From positions 1 through 64,000 of the forward strand of contig CANKTR010000001.1 of NCBI GenBank assembly GCA_947486475.1: 64,000 bases of DNA. Reading direction: 5' to 3'. Position 1 is the stretch's first letter; every line of letters starts with the position of its first letter. The DNA comes from Microbacteriaceae bacterium. Its GTDB lineage: Bacteria > Actinomycetota > Actinomycetes > Actinomycetales > Microbacteriaceae. The notes under the pieces are model-generated. The model was not told the DNA's origin. It saw only the letters and a list, made by a program, of their open reading frames with translations, and did no database searches. This document shows, in pieces, positions 45,971 through 54,519 of the stretch. The position numbers and the translations under genes were made by a program.

Positions 45971-46165
45971 ATGACACTCAAGATTCACGTCGATATGGAC
46001 AAGTGCCAGCACTACGGTCAGTGTGTGTTCGATGCGCCTGCCGTGTTCCGTCTCAATGACGACGACAAACTCGAGTACCAGTCGACGGCCGATGACAGCG
46101 AGCGCGAGAACATCCAGCTCGCGATCGAAATTTGCCCGATGCAGGCAATCAGGTTCGTCGAGTAG
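45971..46165 (+). CDS. [3Fe-4S] ferredoxin, copy 2
   Basis: 64 residues, 61 identical to copy 1 at 23341; cysteines 12, 18 and 55 are kept. ATG 45971 is chosen over ATG 45968 because GGAG then lies five bases away, exactly as in copy 1. Probable direct electron donor of the P450 at 43943. Preceded by operator site 2 and the CTCAATGAGGAGA leader also seen before the P450 and permease. Confidence 0.92.
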   Translation: MTLKIHVDMDKCQHYGQCVFDAPAVFRLNDDDKLEYQSTADDSERENIQLAIEICPMQAIRFVE

Positions 46166-46239
46166 GGCGTTTCCGCAGTCCCTCGGGGGACTGCACGCGG
46201 GGAAAGTCACTTCACTAGTGTGGAATGAGGGGGTTCGAC

Positions 46240-46503
46240 ATGGCACACGAATTTGATCTCGACGTCTCTTTTGACGGCGAGGAACCGGATCTGTCCACAA
46301 TCCCCGCCGCGCAACTGGAGAAGGCGGTGGCTGAGCTGCCGGAGGCTCTGCGGGCCGTCGCGCGCGGTTTGCTCATCGAGAAGCGGACAATGTCCGACGT
46401 CTCTCAGGATTTGGGCATTCGGCAGGGCGAACTCGTCACCCGACTTCACCGCGCGAAGTTGTCCATCAGCGCGTCGCTGAGGAACGGCGGCAGCCCGCGA
46501 TAA
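46240..46503 (+). CDS. Small sigma-70 region-4-like helix-turn-helix protein
   Basis: 87 residues from ATG 46240, with GGGGG six bases upstream. After an acidic N terminus, LPEALRAVARGLLIEKRTMSDVSQDLGIRQGELVTRLHRAKLSIS resembles the sigma factor region 4 helix-turn-helix (LPE...V..L....M...EIA..LGI..GTV..RL.RA). There is no region 2, so it cannot be a complete sigma factor. It could be an accessory regulator or an anti-sigma-like remnant. Family not identified. Confidence 0.65.
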   Translation: MAHEFDLDVSFDGEEPDLSTIPAAQLEKAVAELPEALRAVARGLLIEKRTMSDVSQDLGIRQGELVTRLHRAKLSISASLRNGGSPR

Positions 46504-46516
46504 CAGGTCGCTCGGT

Positions 46517-46522
46517 TACGGT
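46517..46522 (+). promoter_or_regulatory. -10 of a leaderless promoter (SDR)
   Basis: TACGGT is followed by exactly six bases and then ATG 46529. GGAG is present but only two bases from the ATG, too close to act as a ribosome site. Confidence 0.4.
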
Positions 46523-46528
46523 GGAGAT

Positions 46529-47326
46529 ATGACCAACACCGATCTTTTCCGACTGGATGGACGCGTCGCGCTGATCACGGGAGCGGGTTCCGAGACGGGG
46601 ATTGGCTTTGCTACCGCCCGATTCCTCGGACGAATGGGCGCGACCGTGTTCCTCACGGGGGCCAGCGATCGGGTGCACGACCGCGCGAGCGAATTGTGCG
46701 CCGCCGGAATTGACGCCCACGCAGCTGTGGCTGACCTCACGGTCGACACCGAGGTCGACGAACTGTTCACCGCCATCCGTTCCCTCACGAATCGGCTCGA
46801 TATCGTCGTCAACAATGCGGGCATGACCAGTGTCGCGAACCCCATGGAATCGTCGGGGGAATCGGGGTCGGTGTCGGACCTTTCCCGCACCGATTGGGAC
46901 GCGGCCCTTGCGCGAAATGTGACCTCGACGTTCCTCGTGTCGAAAGCTGCGCTGCCGGCTCTGCGCGAGAGCGGTCACGGCAGAATCATCTCGGTCGCCT
47001 CGGTCACCGGACCGTTGATGGCGATGAAAAACGATGCCGCCTATGCCGCCACCAAGGCGGGAATGGTGGGGCTCACGCGTTCGATCGCGCTCGACGAGGC
47101 CCGACACGGGATCACCTGCAACGCGGTCGCCCCCGGCTGGATCGCCACGGGGTCTCAAACCGCGGACGAGGCGAAACAGGGACACGGAGTTCCCGTTGGG
47201 CGATCGGCCACCCCCGACGAAGTCGCCGCGTGCGTGGCGTTCCTCGCGAGCACCGAAGCGGCCTACGTCACGGGGCAGATGCTCGTCGTCGATGGGGGTA
47301 ACTCCATCGCGGAGGAACGGCAGTGA
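46529..47326 (+). CDS. Short-chain dehydrogenase/reductase
   Basis: 265 residues, classical SDR. Cofactor motif ALITGAGSETGIGFATARFLG, then VVNNAGMTS, catalytic Ser in ISVASVTGPL, and Tyr/Lys in AAYAATKAGMVGLTRSIA, ending VTGQMLVVDGGNS. It resembles 3-oxoacyl-ACP reductase-like enzymes but the substrate is unknown. The stop overlaps the GTG start of the next, broken gene. Confidence 0.9.
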   Translation: MTNTDLFRLDGRVALITGAGSETGIGFATARFLGRMGATVFLTGASDRVHDRASELCAAGIDAHAAVADLTVDTEVDELFTAIRSLTNRLDIVVNNAGMTSVANPMESSGESGSVSDLSRTDWDAALARNVTSTFLVSKAALPALRESGHGRIISVASVTGPLMAMKNDAAYAATKAGMVGLTRSIALDEARHGITCNAVAPGWIATGSQTADEAKQGHGVPVGRSATPDEVAACVAFLASTEAAYVTGQMLVVDGGNSIAEERQ

Positions 47327-48007
47327 CCGACTCGACCGTACTCCGTCTCGATGGTGGCTTGTCGACGGCCCTCGAGGCGAACGGACAGTCGATCGGTGGG
47401 TCGTGGTGGACAGGCGAATTGATGTTGTCACACCCGGACGCAGTGACCAAAGCCCACCGCCAGTTCGTTGAGGCGGGCGCCGACATCATCATCACGGGTT
47501 CGTATCAGTTGTCGTTCAAGGGTGGTCGGCGCGCGGGCTGGACCGATGACGAGACGGAACGCGCGCTGCGAAATTCGACGACCGCCGCGCGACTGGCGGC
47601 CGATGAGGGAACTCTCGTGGCGGCCAGCATCGGACCGTACGGCGCGTTCCTCAACGATGGATCCGAGTTTCGCGGGGGGTATGGCGTAACCGACTCGGTC
47701 CTGCGTGATTTCCACGATCGTCGACTCGAGGTGCTTCTGTCGACGCAGCCCGATCTGTTCGCCGCTGACGGTCATCACACCGTCGCTCGAGTCGGTCGAG
47801 TCGGAACTACCGTTTGTCGTGTATCCGAACGCCGGTCAACGGTGGGATTCTGGGTCGATGTCTTGGACGGGTGAACCCGTGTTCGCGACGGCCGGTCACA
47901 TCGACCACTGGGTCGCGTTGGGCGCCCGGATCGTCGGGGGCTGTTGTGGTTACGGCCCTGCCGTTTACGATAGGAACAAACGAGAGGGAGCGACCGGTGA
48001 ATACTAG
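47323..48007 (+). pseudogene. Broken homocysteine S-methyltransferase
   Basis: The first frame (47323-47874) begins LRLDGGLSTALEANGQSIGGSWWTGELMLSHPDAV and GADIITGSYQLS-like GADIIITGSYQLSF, the N-terminal half of an MmuM-type methyltransferase. The frame for the C-terminal part is shifted (about 47770-48007): PFVVYPNAGQRWD, then ARIVGGCCGYGP with the zinc-binding cysteine pair. Roughly 70-90 residues of the middle, including the first zinc cysteine, are missing. A deletion plus frameshift is the simplest reading, so no active enzyme is expected. Confidence 0.8.
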
Positions 48008-49712
48008 GTATCGCGTCATCACCATGGTGATTGGTTTCGCTCTCACGATCGGGGTGTCGATTAGCCCGACGTCCGTTTCCGCCGAGGTCGCAATGAAATC
48101 GCTGGGCGACTATGTCGCCGAGCGCTCAGGATTAGCGCGTGCCGGATGGGACCCGTCAACGGGTGTTTCGAAGAAGGCGTGGGCGTCGGCGCTCGCCGAC
48201 GAGTCTGTCAAGGTTGGCAAATCCGGGCGGGCGTTCGTTATCGAACCGCTGTTGTCCGAGGCTGCTGTGCTCGCGGCCACGGAGCGCGCCGTCCCGGTCC
48301 ACACGAGCATCTCTCCGGCCGACGCGTTCTCTCTCAATAGCCGGCCGGGTTCGGACCGCACAATTTTTCTCGACCTGAATGGTCATGATGTGAGTGGCAG
48401 CCTGTGGGATGACAATCTCATTTTCGGTAGTTCGGGCGCCAGCCGGAATGTACCCGGCTACAACATCCAAGGGGAGAGCAACAACTATTCGACGGTCGAA
48501 CGCCAAAGAATTATCGATATGTGGTCTTCGGTTGCCGAGGATTTCGCGATGTTCGATGTCAATGTAACCACACAAACGCCGAGTGACTCCGCACTCGATC
48601 GGACCGGCGCCGGTGATGCGCAGTTCGGAGTTCGCGTGGTGGTTTCCAACAATTCCAACAAGGTTGCACAGTGGTGCGGATGTGGCGGCGTTGCATTAGT
48701 CGGGGTTTTCAACCATTACGCGGGAAAGGATGGGGACTGGAGCCCGCACTCGGACTATTCTCCTGCGTTTGCGTTCAGCCAGTCGTCGATGAGCGGAAAG
48801 ACGCTCTCTGACATCGTGAGCCACGAGGCGGGACACACTCTCGGGCTTTCACACGACGGTGGCGAGAATGTGCTGGGCGATGGCGTCGAAGACTATTTCT
48901 TGGGACAAACAGGGTGGGCACCAATCATGGGTGCGGGGTATTCCGAACCTCTTGTTCAATGGTCCGATGGAACGTACACAACGGCCAACAACCAGGAGGA
49001 CGACCTCGCGGTGATGGAAACGTTCGGGGTGGACCTGCTCGCGGATGATCACGGCGACGCGTCGAACGCCGCGACACCCTTGGCGTTGAACGTCGCGGAA
49101 ACAGGAGTGATCACCACTTCAACGGACGTCGATTCATTCAGTTTTGTCCCGTTGACGAACACCGTGACGGTGTCGGTGGCATTGCCGTCGCGCAGCCCGA
49201 ATGTGGACGTCAGTCTTGTCGTAACGGATTCACTCGGCAACACCATCGCCACGGTTAACCCAGACTTTTCGCCCCTATCGGCCGTTGAGGCTTCGGGGCT
49301 TAGCGCGTCTTCCGTCGTGACCGTCGTTTCCGGGCAGACCTATTACGCGATAATCGACGGTGCAGGATTTGGGCCGGGCACCACGACGGGCTACTCCGAT
49401 TACGGAAGCATCGGCGACTACCAAATTACGATTCTCGGGGAAGCGATTTCGCCCACTGCGACACCCACCATCTCGGGTCGCGCCAAGGTGGGTCGCTGGC
49501 TCACGGCGACGATCGGAGTGTGGATGCCTGCCACGACACTGACGCAGCAATGGCTTCGAAACGGTCAGAACATTTCGGGGGCGACCGGCACGACCTACAA
49601 ACTGAAATCCGCCGATCGAGGAAAACGCATTTCGGTTCGTGTCAACGCCACGAAACTCGGTTACTCGCCGGCGACCGCGACCAGCCTCAAGACATCCAAG
49701 GTGCGCGGCTAG
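47997..49712 (+). CDS. Secreted metzincin-like metallopeptidase with Ig-like C-terminal domain
   Basis: 571 residues from GTG 47997, with GAGAGGGAG six bases upstream. Signal peptide to about residue 30 (ITMVIGFALTIGVSISPTSVSA). The zinc site HEAGHTLGLSHD has His276, His280 and His286 with Glu277 as base. FLDLNGHDVSGSLW precedes it and a PPC-like domain (VDSFSFVPL) follows. The last 90 residues form a repeat domain (PTATPTISGRAKVGRWLTA to VRVNATKLGY). First of three paralogous genes. Substrate unknown, probably an extracellular protein. Confidence 0.85.
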   Translation: MNTRYRVITMVIGFALTIGVSISPTSVSAEVAMKSLGDYVAERSGLARAGWDPSTGVSKKAWASALADESVKVGKSGRAFVIEPLLSEAAVLAATERAVPVHTSISPADAFSLNSRPGSDRTIFLDLNGHDVSGSLWDDNLIFGSSGASRNVPGYNIQGESNNYSTVERQRIIDMWSSVAEDFAMFDVNVTTQTPSDSALDRTGAGDAQFGVRVVVSNNSNKVAQWCGCGGVALVGVFNHYAGKDGDWSPHSDYSPAFAFSQSSMSGKTLSDIVSHEAGHTLGLSHDGGENVLGDGVEDYFLGQTGWAPIMGAGYSEPLVQWSDGTYTTANNQEDDLAVMETFGVDLLADDHGDASNAATPLALNVAETGVITTSTDVDSFSFVPLTNTVTVSVALPSRSPNVDVSLVVTDSLGNTIATVNPDFSPLSAVEASGLSASSVVTVVSGQTYYAIIDGAGFGPGTTTGYSDYGSIGDYQITILGEAISPTATPTISGRAKVGRWLTATIGVWMPATTLTQQWLRNGQNISGATGTTYKLKSADRGKRISVRVNATKLGYSPATATSLKTSKVRG

Positions 49713-49860
49713 GCGAAAACTCGTCGAGAAGATCTGTGCCGTTCTCGAGGGTTGTTGTGCTCGGGCTGGTTGACAGGAAATCTCCTCTAGGTGTGAGAAT
49801 TCGTTCGGGGTAGTGTTGTCCTAACAGAACTTATTTTTTCAATCGCAAAGGGCAAATCTC

Positions 49861-52122
49861 GTGGGAAATGTGCGTCGAAAATTTGTGGTCACGAGCGTGG
49901 TCTTCGCTCTTGGATTAGCGGTTCTCGCCCCGAATGTGTCGGCAACCTCGGCCCAGCCGGACAGCCGATCGGTGTACTTTGACCGTTACCAATCGCTGGC
50001 CGAGTACGCGAGCAAGGGCGGGCGCGACCCCGACGACTGGATCCCGAGCACACGAATTGCCCGCAAGTCCTGGGATTCAGCGGTCGCCGACGAATCGGTT
50101 CGGGTCGATCGATCCGGCCGAGTGCTCGTTATCGAGCCGCAGCACAGTGAATTTGAAACGGATCACACCGAGACTTTGCCTGACGCCGGATCACCCCAGT
50201 CGGCAACGCCGGTCGCCGACATCCCACTATCTGAGGCGTTTGAACTTCACAGCCTGCCGGGGGCAAACCGAACCATTTACCTTGACTTCACGGGCCACTC
50301 ATTGGTCGACACGATCTGGCAGGACCAGAACACCCCGGATACGTCGGACGATTACACCGACGCCCAGATGCTCATGCCGCCGTGGAGTGACGACGGCGAC
50401 ACCACGACTTTTTCCAACGCAGAACGACAAATTATCATCGACACTTGGTCCGCCGTGGCGGAAGACTACGCGCCGTTCGCGGTCAACGTGACTACCGAAG
50501 AACCGGCCCAATCGGCGCTCGATCGCACGAACTCGGGCGACCAGATTTATGGAGCGCGAGCCCTCATTACTGACGGGGCAAACGTCATCGCGACCGAATG
50601 CGGCTGTGGCGGGATTGCTTATGTCGGCGTTTTTAACTATGCCTATTGGAATACCTACCTCGGACCATCGCTGTCGTGGGGTGTGTCCGGCAGAAACGGC
50701 AAGTTCTTGTCCGACGTCGTCAGCCACGAGGTCGGGCACAACGCCGGACTGAGTCACGACGGAACGGCAAGCGCCGGGTATTACGTTGGTCGCGACGGCT
50801 GGGCCCCCATTATGGGTGTCGGCTACTACCAGCCCCTCGTTCAGTTCTCCAACGGTTCGTACACCGATGGAAACCAAACCCAGGATGACTTTGAGGTTGC
50901 AACCACCAAGGGGCTCCCACTTCGCGAGGACGACCACGGCGATTCTCGCGCTGCGGCAACCTCGTTGACTCTCGGGACCGAGGTCGAAGGAATTATCGCG
51001 ACACGGACGGACGTCGATTACTTTGGCTTTACCGCGACGCGCACATCACACGACATCACGGTGACACTCCCATCGGTCAGCGCCAACCTCGACGTACAAC
51101 TGAAATTGTTCGATTCGTCCGGGACACTCGTGTCCACAACGAACCCCAACCTGTTTCGCAATAGCACGTCCGTTGCAACGGGGCTCGACGCGTCCGTGAC
51201 GGCAACGACCACACCGGGTGCAATTTATTACCTCGAGGTTGACGGCGTCGGCTATGGTTCGGGGGCAGAGACCGGGTATACGGATTTCGGGAGTCTCGGT
51301 GAGTATCGAGTTATTGTGCCTTTGCTCACTCCAACGCCGGGCACCTCATCCATTTCGGGCACTGGCGTTTTTGGCACGAGCTTGACGGGTTCGACCGGGT
51401 CGTGGGCAGCGGGAACGTCGCTCAGTTCCGAGTGGTACCGAGACGGTTCGGCGACGGGGGACACCGATTCGACCTACGACATCGTGGCAAGCGACGTTGG
51501 TAAGTCCATTACCTATCGCACGACCGGAACGAAGACCGATTATTATCCCGCGGTCGCCACCAGTAGCGAAGTTTTGGTGACAGCCGCAACACTTCCCTCG
51601 ACTGGAACGCCAAGCGTCTCCGGGACGGGCGCGGTTGGAACGACGCTCACGGGATCCACCGGGACCTGGCCGGAAGGCGTAACCTTCACGACCCAATGGA
51701 TTCGGGACGAAAGTTCGGTGGGCGACACCGATTCCAGCTACACCATCGCGGGAACCGACCTCGGCGACGAAATGGTATTCCGCGTGGTTGCCTCGAAACC
51801 GGGCTACACCACGGTCACTGCCGACAGCCTCGCCGTCACCGTCGTTGCCGGTACCATCACCCCCACGGCAACCCCGACGATTTCGGGAACCGCGAAGGTG
51901 AACAAGACCCTGGCCGCCCGAACCATCGGGTGGATGGCCAGCCTTACCTACAACTATCGGTGGCTCCGAAACGATGCGCCGATAGTTGGTGCGACGTCGT
52001 CGACGTACAAACTGAAGTCGGCGGACAAACGGAAACGGATTTCGGTCGAGGTAACCGCAACTCGACTCGGTTATGCGCCCGTCACACTCACCAGTGGACA
52101 AACGGGAGCCGTCAAGAGCTAG
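49861..52122 (+). CDS. Secreted metzincin-like metallopeptidase with three C-terminal repeat domains
   Basis: 753 residues from GTG 49861 with AAAGGG nine bases upstream. Signal peptide ends near ATSAQ (about residue 30). It parallels the previous gene: IYLDFTGHSLVDTIW, then HEVGHNAGLSHD with His289, His293 and His299, then a PPC-like domain. Three repeats of about 85 residues follow, each built as ISGT..VG..LT....W........W.RDG....D....Y.I...D.G. The third repeat closely matches the repeat of the paralogues. Extracellular protease with binding repeats is inferred. Confidence 0.85.
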   Translation: MGNVRRKFVVTSVVFALGLAVLAPNVSATSAQPDSRSVYFDRYQSLAEYASKGGRDPDDWIPSTRIARKSWDSAVADESVRVDRSGRVLVIEPQHSEFETDHTETLPDAGSPQSATPVADIPLSEAFELHSLPGANRTIYLDFTGHSLVDTIWQDQNTPDTSDDYTDAQMLMPPWSDDGDTTTFSNAERQIIIDTWSAVAEDYAPFAVNVTTEEPAQSALDRTNSGDQIYGARALITDGANVIATECGCGGIAYVGVFNYAYWNTYLGPSLSWGVSGRNGKFLSDVVSHEVGHNAGLSHDGTASAGYYVGRDGWAPIMGVGYYQPLVQFSNGSYTDGNQTQDDFEVATTKGLPLREDDHGDSRAAATSLTLGTEVEGIIATRTDVDYFGFTATRTSHDITVTLPSVSANLDVQLKLFDSSGTLVSTTNPNLFRNSTSVATGLDASVTATTTPGAIYYLEVDGVGYGSGAETGYTDFGSLGEYRVIVPLLTPTPGTSSISGTGVFGTSLTGSTGSWAAGTSLSSEWYRDGSATGDTDSTYDIVASDVGKSITYRTTGTKTDYYPAVATSSEVLVTAATLPSTGTPSVSGTGAVGTTLTGSTGTWPEGVTFTTQWIRDESSVGDTDSSYTIAGTDLGDEMVFRVVASKPGYTTVTADSLAVTVVAGTITPTATPTISGTAKVNKTLAARTIGWMASLTYNYRWLRNDAPIVGATSSTYKLKSADKRKRISVEVTATRLGYAPVTLTSGQTGAVKS

Positions 52123-52157
52123 CAACCGCGGGCACGGGTTGGGACCGAGCCCTCGCT

Positions 52158-52200
52158 AGAACGCGGTGCTGGGGAGGTCTTTTTCATCCCCGACAATCGC
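52158..52200. repeat. 43-base direct repeat, copy 1 (remnant of an SDR 3' end)
   Basis: Differs from 52830-52872 at one base. Both read AGAACGCGGTGCTGGGGAGG at the left. Copy 2 is the true 3' end of the SDR gene, so copy 1 is a stranded duplicate. Confidence 0.8.
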
Positions 52201-52306
52201 CGCCCCTCCATTTGGTTGAGGCAGAATTTGTTCTAGACGGGGAATTTCTTTGGAGGTATTGTTTAGCAAAGAAGGGCGAAAACTATTTAGGAAGAAGGTG
52301 GATAAG

Positions 52307-52795
52307 GTGGTCAATTTGCGTAGCAAATACCTCGTTGCGTTGGGGATTTTCACCCTCGGAGTAGCAGTTCTTGCGCCCAGTGTGCCGGCGAACTCGGCTG
52401 AGCGGGATAGCCGCGCCGATTTGCCGAGTAGGTATTGGCAATTCAACAGCAGTTGGACAGATCAGCTTCCTGGTTATACAGACGCCCCCAGGACTAGTTG
52501 CGGGTGCAACGACGGGGATTTGTTGACCATCTCACCCACTGCAACCCCGACCATCTCGGGGACCGTCACGGTGAAGAAAACCCTGACGGCGCGAACCACG
52601 GGGTGGATGGCCGGTTTGACGTTCAGTTACCAGTGGCTTCGCAACGGCGCTGATATTCCAGCCGCGACGCTCGCGACATACAAGCTAGTCAAGGCGGATG
52701 TTAACAAACGGATTTCGGTCCGGGTCAGGGCGACGCACTCGGGTTACACCCCCACGTCTCTGACGAGTGGGTTGACAAGAGCGGTCAAGCCCTAA
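52307..52795 (+). CDS. Short secreted paralogue: signal peptide plus one repeat domain, no protease
   Basis: 162 residues. GTG 52307 is chosen because VVNLRSKYLVALGIFTLGVAVLAPSV lines up with the N terminus of the gene at 49861. After the signal peptide only about 45 residues remain before the repeat domain (ISPTATPTISGTVTVKKTLTA to RATHSGYTPTS). The whole zinc protease part is missing. It lies between the two copies of the 43-base repeat, so it probably arose by a local duplication with an internal deletion. Confidence 0.65.
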   Translation: MVNLRSKYLVALGIFTLGVAVLAPSVPANSAERDSRADLPSRYWQFNSSWTDQLPGYTDAPRTSCGCNDGDLLTISPTATPTISGTVTVKKTLTARTTGWMAGLTFSYQWLRNGADIPAATLATYKLVKADVNKRISVRVRATHSGYTPTSLTSGLTRAVKP

Positions 52796-52827
52796 ACGGT
52801 CCGGCAGACCGCACGACGGAAACGGGT

Positions 52828-53511
52828 TCAGAACGCGGTGCTGGGGAGGTCTTTTTCGTCCCCGACAATCGCGGCCACAATGCGCGCGGCGACGGCATCG
52901 ACCGTCAGCCCGGCACCGAAGTTGGGTGCCTCGCCAAAGACGGCACGCGTCGCCAGCCCTGATTCGGTGTGGCCGGGGCGCGCGTCGATGAACCGAACGC
53001 CGAGGCGTCGGAACTCGCGACCCGCTGCGACGCTGAACGCATACAGGGCGGCCTTGCTGGCCGAATAGGCGGACAACCCCGCCATCGGGGTTTCGGCAAT
53101 CATGCCGGACAGGGTGACAATAAATCCTTCGCCGGAACGTCCGACAATTGGCGCAAGGGCCGACAGCACGTGAATCGGACCGGTCGCGTTGACCGCCATG
53201 AGCCGGTCAAAACCCGCGGCGGGGGAGTCAACCGCATTGCCAAACGCAACGACACCGGCGGCAACGATGATTCCGTCAAGTTCCACTCCGTCGGACTCGA
53301 TGTCGTCGAGGAACGAGGCAACCGAACCGTTGTCGGCCAAGTCCAATAGTCTCTGACCCGAGGTGTAGCCGGCCAATCGCCCAAGATTTTCAGGTCGCGT
53401 TGTGGTGCCAATCACTGTTGCACCGGCGGCCGTGAGCGCCGCGCAGAGGCTCGTTCCGATTCCACCGGTCGCACCGATGACCAAGATGGTTTTGTTGTCG
53501 AGTGTGCTCAC
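52828..53511 (-). CDS. Short-chain dehydrogenase/reductase
   Basis: 227 residues from GTG 53511, with AAAGGGA eight bases upstream; the open frame to 53721 runs into the neighbour's promoter. Cofactor motif TILVIGATGGIGTSLCAALT, NATGP-like VAVNATGPIHVLS, catalytic Ser in VTLSGMIAETP and Tyr/Lys in SAYSASKAALYAF, then RPGHTESGLATR. Substrate unknown. Its last 14 codons are duplicated at 52158-52200. Confidence 0.86.
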   Translation of the reverse strand: MSTLDNKTILVIGATGGIGTSLCAALTAAGATVIGTTTRPENLGRLAGYTSGQRLLDLADNGSVASFLDDIESDGVELDGIIVAAGVVAFGNAVDSPAAGFDRLMAVNATGPIHVLSALAPIVGRSGEGFIVTLSGMIAETPMAGLSAYSASKAALYAFSVAAGREFRRLGVRFIDARPGHTESGLATRAVFGEAPNFGAGLTVDAVAARIVAAIVGDEKDLPSTAF

Positions 53512-53565
53512 GCGGGGGTCCCTTTCGATTTTGAACAATGCCAATACACATAGGCTATAACCATA

Positions 53566-54489
53566 ATGAGTTCGAACAACGCAGCACAGGAATGGCTGTC
53601 CAAACGGTTTCGCCGACTGCTTTCCGGTGCCCCTGACGGCACCCCCCCGTGGCTTGACGTCATTGCTCGCGGGGATACGGGTGGACTGTTTCTCCCGACC
53701 GATGCACCGTGGGTCGTCCACCGCGATTTCGGCACACTCGTTGGCGGAATTCGAGCGCTATTGATGCAAGCGCTTCACCCGGGATCGTTGGCAGGAGTGT
53801 CCGATCACTCTCGTTACGAAAAAGATCCACTGGGACGATTGGCGGGCACGATTCGGTGGCTCACGGTGACAACGTTCGGAAGTCACGAGGCTGTGGCCAC
53901 CGAGGCGGGACGGGTCAACCGACTCCATGAACGGGTCACCGGGTCCTACGAGTCCGGCGCGGGGGCGACGATTCCCTATCGGGCCGCCGACCCCGACCTG
54001 TTGTTGTGGGTTCACATTGCGTTTATGGAATCGTTTCTCGTGGCGCACGAGATGTATGCGACAACACCACTTCCGAAAGGCTCCGCTGCGACTCCCGCCG
54101 ACAACTACGTCAACCAGTGGGCGGCGTCCGTCACCCCCCTCGGGCTCGAAACCGTTCCGCGAACCAGGGCGGACGTCGATGCCATGATTACGGACCTGTG
54201 GAGCCGGGGAGTGCTCGTCGCGAGCGACTCGACGCGTTCCGTTGTGGGTTTCATTCGTCGCCCGCCGTTACCCTTGGCAGTTCGCCCGATTTATCGGCTG
54301 TTGTTCAACGCCGCGGTGGTGTCAATCCGTCCCGAATTTCAGGCGATGCTGGGACTCACGCCCAAACCTCGGTGGCTTGTCGTTCCACTGACACGGTTTG
54401 TCCTTCGCGCAATCCGTGCCGGAATCGGGCCGGAAAGCCCGATCGAAGATGCTGCGCTGCGCCGACTTCGTCGCGTCGGAATAATCTGA
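53566..54489 (+). CDS. MpaB-type oxygenase (DUF2236)
   Basis: 307 residues. The family motif LMQALHPGSLAGVSDHSRYEKDPLGR contains the histidine thought to bind heme, followed by FGSHEAVATEAGRVNRLHERVTG and PDLLLWVHIAFMESFLVAHE. MpaB-like proteins, such as latex-clearing-protein relatives, are heme b enzymes of largely unknown substrate. A TATAAC element lies just before ATG 53566. Divergent from the SDR. Confidence 0.85.
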   Translation: MSSNNAAQEWLSKRFRRLLSGAPDGTPPWLDVIARGDTGGLFLPTDAPWVVHRDFGTLVGGIRALLMQALHPGSLAGVSDHSRYEKDPLGRLAGTIRWLTVTTFGSHEAVATEAGRVNRLHERVTGSYESGAGATIPYRAADPDLLLWVHIAFMESFLVAHEMYATTPLPKGSAATPADNYVNQWAASVTPLGLETVPRTRADVDAMITDLWSRGVLVASDSTRSVVGFIRRPPLPLAVRPIYRLLFNAAVVSIRPEFQAMLGLTPKPRWLVVPLTRFVLRAIRAGIGPESPIEDAALRRLRRVGII

Positions 54490-54507
54490 CGCGCACCACC
54501 GACGGCG

Positions 54508-54513
54508 TAATCT
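54508..54513 (+). promoter_or_regulatory. -10 of a leaderless promoter (DUF998 gene)
   Basis: TAATCT is followed by exactly six bases and then GTG 54520. It is the same hexamer as at dnaX. Confidence 0.5.
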
Positions 54514-54519
54514 GGTGCT

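Noticed and set aside
46213..46220. CACTAGTG, resembling the TetR operator core at 953-964
   Set aside because: Only eight bases match, the flanks do not follow the 12-mer palindrome, and the neighbouring gene has no link to the MMPL exporter.
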